The notes under the pieces: model-generated
Databases searched by the model: none
Told to the model about the DNA's origin: nothing
What the model saw: only the letters and a program-made list of their open reading frames with translations
Made by a program: the position numbers and the translations under genes
In this document: positions 51,961 to 61,186 of the stretch, one piece after another
Layout of the letters: every line of letters starts with the position of its first letter
How positions within the stretch are numbered: position 1 is the first letter of the stretch
From: an uncultured Paracoccaceae bacterium
Lineage (GTDB): Bacteria; Pseudomonadota; Alphaproteobacteria; Rhodobacterales; Rhodobacteraceae
Length of the DNA: 64,000 nt
NCBI GenBank assembly: GCA_947503925.1
Contig: CANNFQ010000001.1
Coordinates: forward strand, 620,001-684,000
Reading direction: 5' to 3'

Positions 51961-52691
51961 AGGCTGGCAGCGATCTGGCTGTGACGTGGCATCATCAGAA
52001 TGTCGGTTAGGCCCATGAAGTTCAGATCGCTTTGACTGTCGCCAAAGCCAAGCATCGGTCGCATAGCTTCGCCGTTCAGATGCTGTTCCAAATAGCTTGT
52101 GGCGGCTGCCTTGCCTGATCCGGGCGGGATCAGCGCGAGCGTTTCTGCGTTGAAATGACGCGTCCAGTCTTTGACGGGTACGGGCAAAGCCTCCAACGCC
52201 GCAAGGCTTTCATTTGTGACTGCGTTCAGTTTGAAGACGACGTAGGTGGCGAGGTCATCCTCTCTCACCACCCATGACCGGACGTCTATGCCGGCCTTTT
52301 CGGCAGCAACACAACCTTCTTTCAAAATGGTTTGCATGGTATCAGCCAGTGGATGCAGCAGCTTATGCATCTTCTCCGCCCATGGCTTGTGCAACGCCCC
52401 TCCGGGTTCATGGATTAGCGCACCGTTTGACAGGATTGCCCATGAGTTGAAGGGCAGATCGACCCGATCAAAGGCGTCGCCTGAGCGTGCGGTCACTGGG
52501 ATTAGTTCTGTTGTCTGCTGTAGCCAGTTGAACAGCGCCCATTGCCGAGCATTCATGAAGGATGATTTGCGCGGGTCGCCGTTGGCGGCCACGGCAACCT
52601 GCCGATGGGTATCGGCCCCGTTCATCTTGCGTCTTGTCTGGAAAAGCGTGTCGTCGAGGTCGGCAAACACCAGTGGCTTCAGCTCAGTCAT
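51957..52691 (-). CDS. HAD-family phosphatase of the Ter module
   Basis: 244 residues. HAD motif I is DLDDTLF (11-17), a Cof-type cap follows, motif II lies in IPVTARSG, and motif IV is GFGDSQSDLNFM. Likely a sugar- or nucleotide-phosphatase acting with the adjacent phosphoribosyltransferases. Overlaps the upstream gene by 8 bases and the downstream one by 4, so the three are tightly coupled. Confidence 0.88.
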   Translation of the reverse strand: MTELKPLVFADLDDTLFQTRRKMNGADTHRQVAVAANGDPRKSSFMNARQWALFNWLQQTTELIPVTARSGDAFDRVDLPFNSWAILSNGALIHEPGGALHKPWAEKMHKLLHPLADTMQTILKEGCVAAEKAGIDVRSWVVREDDLATYVVFKLNAVTNESLAALEALPVPVKDWTRHFNAETLALIPPGSGKAAATSYLEQHLNGEAMRPMLGFGDSQSDLNFMGLTDILMMPRHSQIAASL

Positions 52692-53787
52692 AAAGGCTGA
52701 TCACCTCGGGTTGCAGCGCGTCAATCAGAACCGGATCAATGCTGTTTGCTGGGGTCTCGACACATAGAATGATGCGGTCATAATCCGCCGAATCGACATT
52801 ATAGAGGTAGTTTGGCACGCCAAGCCCGTAATTATCCTGACAGCGGATCAGGTCGGTGATTATTAAGCCCTTGAAAATTGGGGACCGCCCAACAGCGGCA
52901 AACCGAACATCCTCGCCCTTTTTGGCGAGGCTTTCGGCCAGCAGGAAAGGCTGCCAGACGAACTCCGAAGTGCCGAGGACCAATGTGCGCCGGCCCGGCA
53001 CAGCATCCGCATGTAGCATTTGTTCGTTCTGCACGATCCCTTGCCGCCCCCAGTCAGGGTTGCGGGTCAGATCGTAGGCGCCGCAAGCGGCGATGTCGGC
53101 GGGCAGATCATGTAGGGCGACATTATTGCTGGGCGTCCAACTGTAGCTGCCATTGGCTAGCGCCGTACTGGTCACATGCGCGTACGGAAAGACACTGGCG
53201 ACTGCCGCCGCCGCCTTTCCGGCGGACCAGTCGGTCAGGAAGGTACAGATGATCCGCTGGGGGGAAATCCCGCGCGCGCTCAGCGCCTTGGCCAAGTTAT
53301 GCAGGGTTTTTCCAGTTGTCGCCTCATCATCAACGAGTATGAGTGTTTTGGCATCAAACAGCATCGCGCGATGGGCGGGGTCGGTCGGCATATGCATCAG
53401 CTGATGCGTCGCATGGGAGTGCTCTTCCTTGAAATGCGCGAGCATGTTCTGACTGAGTGGATGGCGTGTGGTGGGCAGGTAAAGCGCGTCGTCGCGATCT
53501 AGCGCATCATGCACACCAGCCCCCATGCCGATGGCGGTTTCAGCCATGCCAACAACCAGAACAGGGCCGGGCAGGTCGATGGGCATTTGCTCCGCCAACC
53601 CGACATAGGTTTGCCGCATCACAAGCGGACAGACCGGCACATAACGGCCCAGGACTTTGCTGACGAAAATGAAGGCTCGTTTGGGATTACGACGTTCGGC
53701 AAAACCAAATAGATCTTCGGGCGGAAGAACGCTGTCAAAAACTTCAACCGCCGCACTTCCAGTTGTCATATCGGCCGTCAGTTTCAT
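52684..53787 (-). CDS. Phosphoribosyltransferase with TRSP domain
   Basis: 367 residues. The PRPP loop LILVDDEATTGKTL near residues 165-178 identifies a PRTase; the C-terminal third (TLVLGTSEFVWQPFLLAESLAKKGEDVRF..., IIL) fits the TRSP domain found with it in Ter operons. Probably transfers phosphoribose in synthesis of the predicted Ter nucleoside metabolite. The ATG at 53787 is six bases from AGGAGG; upstream starts read through the intercistronic hairpin. Confidence 0.86.
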   Translation of the reverse strand: MKLTADMTTGSAAVEVFDSVLPPEDLFGFAERRNPKRAFIFVSKVLGRYVPVCPLVMRQTYVGLAEQMPIDLPGPVLVVGMAETAIGMGAGVHDALDRDDALYLPTTRHPLSQNMLAHFKEEHSHATHQLMHMPTDPAHRAMLFDAKTLILVDDEATTGKTLHNLAKALSARGISPQRIICTFLTDWSAGKAAAAVASVFPYAHVTSTALANGSYSWTPSNNVALHDLPADIAACGAYDLTRNPDWGRQGIVQNEQMLHADAVPGRRTLVLGTSEFVWQPFLLAESLAKKGEDVRFAAVGRSPIFKGLIITDLIRCQDNYGLGVPNYLYNVDSADYDRIILCVETPANSIDPVLIDALQPEVISLYD

Positions 53788-53810
53788 CTGCATCCTCCTG
53801 AAAGTGGGAA

Positions 53811-53836
53811 CGCGACCCAAGATTTCCTGGGTCGCG
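53811..53836 (-). promoter_or_regulatory. Intercistronic hairpin between terD and the PRTase gene
   Basis: CGCGACCCA and TGGGTCGCG form a perfect 9-bp stem with an 8-base loop between the terD stop (53870) and the PRTase start. No T-run follows on the minus strand, so it may lower read-through or set mRNA stability, separating TerD output from the metabolite module. Confidence 0.7.
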
Positions 53837-53869
53837 TCTGCAGCAGGGCATGTGCCCCGCCAAATGAGT

Positions 53870-54442
53870 TTAGCCGATATTGACGCCGTGGCTGGAGGCG
53901 AGCGCACCCAGACCGCCGGAAAACCCTTGGCCAACCGCCTTGAACTTCCACTCGTCATTGTGGCGATAAAGCTCACCAAAGACCATGGCGGTTTCGGTCG
54001 AATAATCCTCGGACAGATCAAAGCGCACGATTTCGGCGTCGCCAGCATTGTTAACGACCCGCACAAAGGCGTTCGAAACCTGACCGAAGTTCTGGCCGCG
54101 CGCATCGGCCTCGTGAATGGTTACGCCAACCACCAGCTTCTTAACGTCTGCAGGTACGCTTGGCAGCTCAACCTTGACCTGCTCGTCGTCGCCGTCGCCT
54201 TCGCCAGTGCGGTTGTCGCCCAGATGTTCGACGCCTGCGCCGGTCTTGTTGTTGTAAAAGATAAAATCAGCGTCCGAGCGGACCTTGCCATTCTCACCAG
54301 TCACGAAAATCACCGCATCAAGGTCAAAGTCCGCACCGTCTGTTGCGCGGACATCCCAGCCCAGACCGATAGTCAGGGAAGAAAGGCCAGGGGCTTCTTT
54401 TGACAGTGAAACGTTACCACCTTTTGAAAGGGATACACCCAT
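53870..54442 (-). CDS. terD: TerD-family calcium-binding protein 1
   Basis: 190 residues, a single TerD domain. [44 protein letters not shown] and the acidic Ca2+ loop [15 protein letters not shown] are all present, as is the ending [23 protein letters not shown]. Cytoplasmic, probably membrane-peripheral and Ca2+-dependent. About 60% alike by eye to the next gene upstream, a recent duplicate. AAGGAA ribosome site. Confidence 0.94.
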   Translation of the reverse strand: MGVSLSKGGNVSLSKEAPGLSSLTIGLGWDVRATDGADFDLDAVIFVTGENGKVRSDADFIFYNNKTGAGVEHLGDNRTGEGDGDDEQVKVELPSVPADVKKLVVGVTIHEADARGQNFGQVSNAFVRVVNNAGDAEIVRFDLSEDYSTETAMVFGELYRHNDEWKFKAVGQGFSGGLGALASSHGVNIG

Positions 54443-54531
54443 ATTGAATTCCTTCTTGTTGTTGAGGTTCGGCGTTAAGCCGTTGAAGTTATATGATTTA
54501 GTTAACTACGAAGCCGAAGATTTTTAGGGGG

Positions 54532-54560
54532 AAAAACCTCCGGATTGCATCAAATCCGGA
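54532..54560 (-). terminator. Intrinsic terminator after the second terD-family gene
   Basis: Read on the minus strand, TCCGGATT pairs with AATCCGGA around a 6-base loop, then GG and five T. It lies right after the stop at 54561 and may end part of the transcripts before terD 1. Confidence 0.7.
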
Positions 54561-55139
54561 TTAGCCGATGTTGACGCCGAACTGGCCGCACATCGCCCCA
54601 AGCCCGCCGGCATAGCCTTGGCCAACGGCCTTGAATTTCCATTCACCAGCGTTGCGGTAAAGCTCGCCGAACACCATGGCGGTTTCGGTTGAATAATCCT
54701 CTGTCAGGTCAAAGCGGACAACTTCGTTACCGTTATCTTCATTCACGATACGGATGAACGCATTGACGACCTGACCGAAATTCTGATTGCGTTGCTCTGC
54801 GTCATGGATGGTGACTGTGATGGCGATCTTGTCGACATCCTCGGCCATCTTGGTGAGGTCAACCTTGATCTGTTCGTCATCGCCGTCTCCTTCGCCCGTG
54901 CGATTGTCGCCGGTATGGGTGACAGAGCCTTCGGCACTGACCATCTGGTTGTAAAAGATGAAATCGTGATCGCCGCGGACCTTGCCTGACGCATTCAGGA
55001 GGAACGCCGACGCATCAAGGTCAAAATCCGCGCCATCGGTGCCACGTTCATCCCAACCAAGACCGACAACCATGCGTTGCAGGCTGGGGTCGGTTTTGGT
55101 TAGGCTGAGGTTGCCGCCTTTTTGTAGTGAAAGTCCCAT
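54561..55139 (-). CDS. TerD-family calcium-binding protein 2 (TerE-like)
   Basis: 192 residues. Same plan as the downstream ter[39 protein letters not shown], and the Ca2+ loop [19 protein letters not shown]. An AGGAGG ribosome site makes it likely the most strongly translated gene of the cluster. With its twin it probably forms mixed assemblies on the inner membrane. Confidence 0.93.
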   Translation of the reverse strand: MGLSLQKGGNLSLTKTDPSLQRMVVGLGWDERGTDGADFDLDASAFLLNASGKVRGDHDFIFYNQMVSAEGSVTHTGDNRTGEGDGDDEQIKVDLTKMAEDVDKIAITVTIHDAEQRNQNFGQVVNAFIRIVNEDNGNEVVRFDLTEDYSTETAMVFGELYRNAGEWKFKAVGQGYAGGLGAMCGQFGVNIG

Positions 55140-55157
55140 TGCTATTCCTCCTATGCG

Positions 55158-56135
55158 TTAACTTGCCAATTGCGGCAGCAGATACTGAGCCGCGATAAAG
55201 AAGATGTAGGCGGCGACCATGACGTAGCCCATCATCTTGGTAATCTTGCCGATGACCAGCATCCAAGCTGCAAAACCGACAGAGACAAACACAGTGGCCC
55301 ACATCTGTACGCCCATCAACACGGGTACGACATCCAGTGGTTTGATAATCGCAGTGATCGCGACAATCGACAGGATGTTGAATGTGTTCGACCCGATGAT
55401 ATTGCCAAGGATCAACCCAAGCGACTGCTTGCGTGCAGCTGCCAGACAGGTTGACAATTCTGGCAGGGAAGTGCCGAAGGCCACAACGGTCAGGCCAATA
55501 ATTGCCTCCGGGACACCGATAATTGTGCCGCTAACAACAGCGCCTTTGACCAGCATCTCAGATCCGACGGCAAGGGCGACAAGACCGCCAAGTAGAAAGA
55601 ACAGCGCCGCCTGCATGGTATCAATGCCGCCTTCATCGTCGTCGTCATCGTCCTCCTCCAATTCGAGCGTATTGGTGACGTACTGATAACCCACAAACGC
55701 CACTAGAATGGCGAACATGATCAGGCCAAGCACCGTCGAAAACTGCCCGGACATCATGCCGAAAACAAGGATTGCGGTGGCAAGCAGCATCATGACAAGG
55801 TCCTTCATCAGGTCCTTGGCCTTGCCTTCCACCTGGAGGATGATCGCTGTCGCACCCAATACCAACAGGATATTGGCGATGTTCGATCCAAGCACATTCC
55901 CTAAAGAAATTCCTGGAAAACCCTGCAGGTTGGCGTTCACGGATGTGAACAGCTCTGGCACGGATGTGCCAAAGGAAATGATCGTCGCCCCGATAAACAG
56001 GGGCGATAGGCCGGTGCGTTCGGCGATGAACACGGCGGCGTCGATGGTCCAGTCACCGCCCTTGATCAGCAGATAAAGGCCAAACAGGATGGCACCGGCA
56101 GCGAGCACAAACAGCTCGTAATTTGAAAGATCCAA
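55158..56135 (-). CDS. Na+/Ca2+ exchanger of the YrbG type
   Basis: 325 residues, about ten helices. The two inverted alpha repeats are GATIISFGTSVPELFTSVNA...GNVLGSNIANI and GLTVVAFGTSLPELSTCLAA...GNIIGSNTFNI; the short cytoplasmic loop is very acidic (EEDDDDDDEGG, about 160-170). It likely moves Ca2+ against Na+ or H+. In this Ter cluster it occupies the place where the TerC membrane protein is common. The start codon is TTG and uncertain. Confidence 0.92.
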   Translation of the reverse strand: MDLSNYELFVLAAGAILFGLYLLIKGGDWTIDAAVFIAERTGLSPLFIGATIISFGTSVPELFTSVNANLQGFPGISLGNVLGSNIANILLVLGATAIILQVEGKAKDLMKDLVMMLLATAILVFGMMSGQFSTVLGLIMFAILVAFVGYQYVTNTLELEEDDDDDDEGGIDTMQAALFFLLGGLVALAVGSEMLVKGAVVSGTIIGVPEAIIGLTVVAFGTSLPELSTCLAAARKQSLGLILGNIIGSNTFNILSIVAITAIIKPLDVVPVLMGVQMWATVFVSVGFAAWMLVIGKITKMMGYVMVAAYIFFIAAQYLLPQLAS

Positions 56136-56150
56136 CTGTGTCAGTCCCGA

Positions 56151-56600
56151 TCAGAGGTCAAATTCAGTCGGAGACAGCCCAAGCTCTGTGCAAATCTCTG
56201 CGACAACCCGGCGCTCATCCGCGTCGAAATCGCCATCGGCGGCACCGATCACACAACAGACCCGGACCATGGTGCGGGCGGCCTCATCCTTACCCCTTAG
56301 GCGGGTGATCTTTTTCATTGCTTCGATCTTGCCGATTCCTGCATCAAATTCAAAGCCTTCGACGATCTTATTAAAAGAGTCGATCACCTTGGTCATGTCA
56401 AAAACGCTCAGTTCTTCGGATCGGTTGATGAACGCCGCCATCTTTTGTTTTTCATCGGAGCTGATATCGCCATCGGCAGCGGCGACAAGGGCACAACCGG
56501 CCACGACGGCCTCCATAAAGTCGTTGTTTTTGTACTTTGCCACCTCGGTTTTCATCTTGTCCCGTGCGGCAGTTGCATTTGTTTTCAGCCAGTTCAGCAT
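56151..56600 (-). CDS. terB: TerB
   Basis: 149 residues, all-helical. ALVAAADGDISSDEKQKMAAFI and VIGAADGDFDADERRVVAEI are the paired, EF-hand-like acidic metal-binding repeats of TerB. In other Ter systems TerB links TerC and TerD at the membrane. ATG 56600 is preceded by AAAGGGAC. The next gene is the exchanger, 15 bases on. Confidence 0.93.
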   Translation of the reverse strand: MLNWLKTNATAARDKMKTEVAKYKNNDFMEAVVAGCALVAAADGDISSDEKQKMAAFINRSEELSVFDMTKVIDSFNKIVEGFEFDAGIGKIEAMKKITRLRGKDEAARTMVRVCCVIGAADGDFDADERRVVAEICTELGLSPTEFDL

Positions 56601-56613
56601 GATCGTCCCTTTC

Positions 56614-57807
56614 TTATTTGCGGCCGGCGCGCCATTGCAGCGGATACCGGTACTGTTCACTCATTTGTGGGTGGGCCGGGAAGTATTTTACTTCGCGGGA
56701 AAATTTGATGCCGCCATTATCGTTGGTGATCTCGGCGATGGCGCACATACCCAGGTTACTTGCTTCGTTCAGCGGAACCTCGACTGGACCGCTGTCAGGA
56801 ATGTAGATAGTAATCACCCCATCGGCAGACGCCCAGTTTGGCACGCCTTCATAAATGAACGCGTAGACCAGCACGCGACGCAGATTGTGCCATTGGCTGC
56901 CATTGATCCGCATCCATTCACCGCCGGACACGGCGCCAGTCCGGTCGTCGCCAGCCAATTCGATGAAAGGCGCTTGTTCGTAGTTGCCAAAGGTGTTGCC
57001 CAGTGCCTGAACGGCCCCAACCTGCCCATTCGACATCTCGAAAAAGCAGCCAAGATCCAGATCAATAGCCTTGCCCTTCAGTCCGAAGATGCCCTTTTTC
57101 TTGCCGCCGGTCTGCGTCCAGTTGAGGTTGATTTCAATCTGGCCGAAACCTTCGGACTTCTTCGCAAGGCTGACGGATGGTTTGTCCTTGGTCAGCGTAA
57201 CCTTTGACAGGTTTACCGATGGTGCCGGGGCGGGGGGAGGCGATGGTGGCGTTGGGGCCGGCTGTGGTGACGCGGGTTCATCAATGATCACACCGTAATT
57301 TGTAGCGAGCGGGGCTAGCCCGCCGTTGAACCCTTGCGCCACGGCCCGGAACTTCCATTGCCCATTGCGCAGATAAAGCTCACCAAGGATCAATGCTGCT
57401 TCTGTCGCGTCGCTAGTCGGGACGTCAAAAACAACTGGATCGCTGCCATCCGGTGCGGCGGTGACAGATAGACGTTCCAGTGCGCTGACGGGCCCGGCAG
57501 CGGTTGTGCCGACGACAGCCACAGACGTGATGTCGCTGCCCAGCTTATCCAATTCAGTGACAAAGCTGGTCTTGCGTCCTGACCCATCGCTGATGGCCAG
57601 ATCCTTGACCCGGACCGATCCATCACTGGACTGCCGTTGCCCATAAAAGATCATATCATTATCGCTACGGACCTTCTTGGCATCCGTCAGCAGAAAACAG
57701 GATACATCCAGTTCTTCGGCATTTGGGTTCCGGTCTTGCCAGGCAACCGTGACCTGCACTTTGTTGGACGAAAGGGGAGCATTCCCCCCTTTTGTTAGGT
57801 TCACCAT
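56614..57807 (-). CDS. Double-domain TerD-family protein (TerA-like)
   Basis: 397 residues. A first TerD-like domain (1-175) lacks much of the acidic Ca2+ loop (GSGRKTSF), then a proline/alanine linker (about 178-195, ASPQPAPTPPSPPPAPAP), and a second domain with AIDLDLGCFFEMSNGQ, GDDRTGAVSGGEW and the TerA-type ending SREVKYFPAHPQMSEQY. Likely an adaptor that bridges TerD assemblies to other partners. Starts 47 bases after TerZ-like. Confidence 0.9.
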   Translation of the reverse strand: MVNLTKGGNAPLSSNKVQVTVAWQDRNPNAEELDVSCFLLTDAKKVRSDNDMIFYGQRQSSDGSVRVKDLAISDGSGRKTSFVTELDKLGSDITSVAVVGTTAAGPVSALERLSVTAAPDGSDPVVFDVPTSDATEAALILGELYLRNGQWKFRAVAQGFNGGLAPLATNYGVIIDEPASPQPAPTPPSPPPAPAPSVNLSKVTLTKDKPSVSLAKKSEGFGQIEINLNWTQTGGKKKGIFGLKGKAIDLDLGCFFEMSNGQVGAVQALGNTFGNYEQAPFIELAGDDRTGAVSGGEWMRINGSQWHNLRRVLVYAFIYEGVPNWASADGVITIYIPDSGPVEVPLNEASNLGMCAIAEITNDNGGIKFSREVKYFPAHPQMSEQYRYPLQWRAGRK

Positions 57808-57854
57808 GTCAACTCCCCATCAGGTGCTTTTACGCTAACAAAGATGCGCGTGGC

Positions 57855-58433
57855 TCAGATGTGGCGCAAGGCATCTGGCACAAGCTGATCGGCGGTGCGG
57901 CCGACACCGGGCATACCGATAGCTTTAAGCTGCCAGTCGCCACCGTTGCGGAACAAAACAGCCATGACCACCCCGGTATGCGCTCCCTGTTCGGTCAAGG
58001 TAAAGCGACACAGCTCTTTCTGCGTGTCATCATCCAGAACCCGGCAAAATGCGTTATCCACTTCGTTGAATGTCTGGCCTTGATAGGAGTTCACAAAGAA
58101 GACAAGCGTCTCGACCTGCGGATCCAGCTTTTCAAGGTCGACCTTGATCACTTCATCATCGCCGTCGCCATCGCCGGTCAGGTTGTCACCGGTATGCAGG
58201 ATGGCGCCGTCTGCTGACTGCAATTGACCAAAATAGACAATGCCCGTCGGTTCCTTGCCTGCGTTGAATGTGATCAAAGAAGCATCAAGATCAATATCTT
58301 TGGGGCCAGTCAGCTTGGCAAAGAACCCTTTGGGCGCGACCGGGTCCCAGCCAAGGCCCATATGTACGCGTTTTAGCCCCGACGATTCCTTCTTCAGGCT
58401 GATCGTTTGTCCCTTGGATAGTGAAATTGCCAT
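57855..58433 (-). CDS. TerD-family protein (TerZ-like)
   Basis: 192 residues. MAISLSKGQTISLKKE and LGWDPVAPKGFFAKLTGPKDIDLDASLI carry the extra loop typical of TerZ; the Ca2+ loop is GDNLTGDGDGDDEVIKVDL. First TerD gene after the kinase module of the same strand, preceded by AAGGAACA. A 90-base gap from the kinase stop may hold a promoter. Confidence 0.92.
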   Translation of the reverse strand: MAISLSKGQTISLKKESSGLKRVHMGLGWDPVAPKGFFAKLTGPKDIDLDASLITFNAGKEPTGIVYFGQLQSADGAILHTGDNLTGDGDGDDEVIKVDLEKLDPQVETLVFFVNSYQGQTFNEVDNAFCRVLDDDTQKELCRFTLTEQGAHTGVVMAVLFRNGGDWQLKAIGMPGVGRTADQLVPDALRHI

Positions 58434-58523
58434 TAATTGTTCCTTTTTGGGTTGGTTAGTTACTTAAGGTAATACAGCCCGTTTTAAAGTGCTGTTTTCC
58501 CCTCTTGACGTTGTTTTGGGCAG

Positions 58524-60044
58524 CTAGTCGTCCATTTTTTGTGTTGTTTCCGATGTTGCGCGAGCAAGTTGGACGTGGATAAGGCGCCCGCCATTTTGTG
58601 CATCAAGCAGTATTTGGGCGCCATCCTCCAACTCAGTGCTTGAACCGATGGCGATTGAATGATCCGCCTTGACGTCTTTCATATGCGGTAGTCCTTCGTT
58701 GACAAGATGCCATTTGCCTTCATGCCTGCGGAAGTAGCCCAAACGCGTCCGTTCGGCGGCAGGCAGTCTTTCATTTGGTGACTTGAACCTGTTCGCATGC
58801 CATGCATAAAGCCCGATCCCGTCATAGACCGTGATCCGATAATTGTTGGGGCGGAAACTTTCTCCGGACCGCGCGGAATAAAGGTTCAGGATCGGCACGT
58901 CCTGCCCATAACTTGTATGGCAGAACGGACATTGGGGATCATGCGTATTGTCGAAGACGAACCATTTTCCGGCACATTGCGCATTCTGACAGGGCAGTAA
59001 CATGTCAGCTGTGCAGACAAGCGCGCGTTCCCAGTCGCCCGCGCGCGGGCGTTTGGCGGGGTCATGCAGCCCATCGATAAACGCCTTTTGGAACAGATCG
59101 GTGATCAAGGAACCGCAGAGCGCCATCGGCATTTGGTCTGTGTCTGCCCAAGGCAATTCACTGTCGCGGACATGTTCGGTGTTGATCCGGTTGCTCGCGT
59201 CATTAGGGTGTTCCACGAATAACGCCTGCTTCCCCATTGATAATGCGTCATCTTTTGCGCTGTCTTCTGGGTCGTGTATCTTGCGGCCTTTCAGCGGATG
59301 GCGCAAGGTCAGATACATGTAGATCAGGACGGCTAGCGCGTGCAGGTCGGTCTGCATGCTGGGTAACTTGCGGCGCGCGTCCGTGATTTCCAGATGCTGG
59401 GTGGCCACAACCTCGGGTGCCACAAAATCGGGAGTACCCACAACCTCGGGCGGGAATTTGTCAGGCACCACCAGCCCATCAATGTCGATGATACAGGCAT
59501 CGCCGTTGATAGGATCGACCAGCACGTTCTTGTAACTTAAATCCGAATGGGCAAGGCCGGATGCATGCATACGTCGCACCGCCCGTGCCAAACGGATACA
59601 GATTTTCAAATAGCCCAGCCAATTGCCCGCCTCGCGCGCATCAAGGAATGTCGTGCGGTTATGGGCGGAGGCGAACCATTTGCCTTCCTTTTCTCGCCCC
59701 TTTATCCGCAGGCGGTCATTGTCGAAGGACCCATGTTCGAAAAAGAACTGACTGTCGAAAACTGGCACAACAACGCCAATCCGGTCATTCCACGACACCA
59801 ACGCTTCCGGCCAGCGAAAAAGCTTGGCCAATGTTTCGCCGCCAGCCCCTTCAAGAATGGATGTGCGATGTGGTCCGACGATGGCTTGTAAACGCTCCAT
59901 GCCCTGCTGATCCGGCTTTCTGCGATAGAACCCGATCACGGCGCGACGCCCTTCGACCCAATGCACGTCCTTCATGCCACCCTGGGCAAAATGCTTTGGG
60001 TCAAAGGCAATGTCCTGGCCATCAATTGTCTTTGTGCGGATCAT
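58524..60044 (-). CDS. Ter-associated protein kinase with zinc ribbon
   Basis: 506 residues. The kinase catalytic loop is HSDLSYKN (166-173, Asp168) and the metal motif is DID (187-189) in place of DFG; the glycine loop is weak (FAQGGMKDVHWV). About residues 355-380 form a zinc ribbon, CQNAQC...CPFC, followed by a region that looks FHA- or TerD-like (GLYAWHANRFKSPNERLPAAERTRLGYF). With PP2C and TerY it makes the TerY-P triad. ATG overlaps the phosphatase stop. Confidence 0.87.
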   Translation of the reverse strand: MIRTKTIDGQDIAFDPKHFAQGGMKDVHWVEGRRAVIGFYRRKPDQQGMERLQAIVGPHRTSILEGAGGETLAKLFRWPEALVSWNDRIGVVVPVFDSQFFFEHGSFDNDRLRIKGREKEGKWFASAHNRTTFLDAREAGNWLGYLKICIRLARAVRRMHASGLAHSDLSYKNVLVDPINGDACIIDIDGLVVPDKFPPEVVGTPDFVAPEVVATQHLEITDARRKLPSMQTDLHALAVLIYMYLTLRHPLKGRKIHDPEDSAKDDALSMGKQALFVEHPNDASNRINTEHVRDSELPWADTDQMPMALCGSLITDLFQKAFIDGLHDPAKRPRAGDWERALVCTADMLLPCQNAQCAGKWFVFDNTHDPQCPFCHTSYGQDVPILNLYSARSGESFRPNNYRITVYDGIGLYAWHANRFKSPNERLPAAERTRLGYFRRHEGKWHLVNEGLPHMKDVKADHSIAIGSSTELEDGAQILLDAQNGGRLIHVQLARATSETTQKMDD

Positions 60045-61183
60045 GATATGGGCCTTTTAGGTGTCATGATGGCGATGGTGCGGTCGTCATGTTCGCCCTT
60101 CACCTTGAAATTCAACCAATCGCAAAGCGCGCCGGGGCTGCTGCGGTCGATCCTGCCGAACAGCGTGACCCACGCATCCGGGCTTTCCGCCGCGCGCTCA
60201 GAGGCGAACATCGGGTCAGAGACACCATCGGTCATTAGCAGAAAGGCGGTGAAATCGGGCAGGGTGCGGTGATGAATCCGCGCTATCAGGGCATCATGCT
60301 CGGCAAACGCCTCCTTCCGCAGAAAACTGGTTTGCCCTGCGAAGCTGCCGCTATCGGGCGACATCATCAAAGGCGGATGGTTGTCGGCGATCAGGCCAAT
60401 CAACCCGTCCCCGATGGATATGCTGGCAAAGAAATACCCCGCATCTGTTTGGCGTGCGATGCCGACCAATAAGGTTGTACTGAAATCCTGCAAACGCCGC
60501 CCGGTTGACGAGGCCACCTCATCAATCGCGTCCGACGCCATGCCGACCACAGTACCAAGTGTCGCATGCAGCGCCTCCTCAATCCCTGCTTCGGGCACAT
60601 CCGGCATATGTGCCGCCAGAAGCAGCGGTAATTCGGTGATGATCGTTTCCACCGCGGTCTGCGAGCCATAGCGAGAGAATGGCGCGCTGCCACCCCCATC
60701 CGCAACGGTCGCAATGTGCCAACCTGTTGCTGCATCGTGGTAAATCCGCATGTCGTCGTCACGGGGCAGGGCCTTGTGGGCATGGCTGCGGCCACGGTGA
60801 CTGGCGGCCATCATATGCAGATCGCCCGCAACCTCTGCCTGATCGGTGTCGTCCTTGGGGTAGGGTAGGCCCTCCCAATCAACGGGCAAATCCTTCCAGA
60901 TGCTCCAAGGATCGGGGCTTGCTGGCAGGCGCAGATTAACGGCGACATCCTTGTTATTGATCGTGCCGCGAAAGTTGAATTCATAGAGCTTTGCCTGACG
61001 CACTATGCCGCTGATGACCCAGGCGCCTGCAGCGTTCTGGGCGAAGCGCAGGTCAGCATCATCCGGCCAATCGACCTCAATCCGCGTCAGCCCGGCGGGT
61101 TCAAGCAGTTCAGCTTCGAAATACTCTCCCGCCGTGGCAGCACGGCTCAGCCGTCCTTCCAAATATTGTGCAGTCTTGCGCAC
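60041..61183 (-). CDS. PP2C-family phosphatase of the TerY-P triad
   Basis: 380 residues. Residues 1-110 are an N-terminal domain of unknown type; the PP2C domain shows VADGGGSAPFSRYGS, SISIGDGLIGL, LMTDGVSDPMF and EHDDRTI, all metal-binding positions. It probably reverses the neighbouring kinase on TerY or TerD. GTG start, three bases after the upstream TerY stop. Confidence 0.88.
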   Translation of the reverse strand: MRKTAQYLEGRLSRAATAGEYFEAELLEPAGLTRIEVDWPDDADLRFAQNAAGAWVISGIVRQAKLYEFNFRGTINNKDVAVNLRLPASPDPWSIWKDLPVDWEGLPYPKDDTDQAEVAGDLHMMAASHRGRSHAHKALPRDDDMRIYHDAATGWHIATVADGGGSAPFSRYGSQTAVETIITELPLLLAAHMPDVPEAGIEEALHATLGTVVGMASDAIDEVASSTGRRLQDFSTTLLVGIARQTDAGYFFASISIGDGLIGLIADNHPPLMMSPDSGSFAGQTSFLRKEAFAEHDALIARIHHRTLPDFTAFLLMTDGVSDPMFASERAAESPDAWVTLFGRIDRSSPGALCDWLNFKVKGEHDDRTIAIMTPKRPIS

Positions 61184-61186
61184 GCC

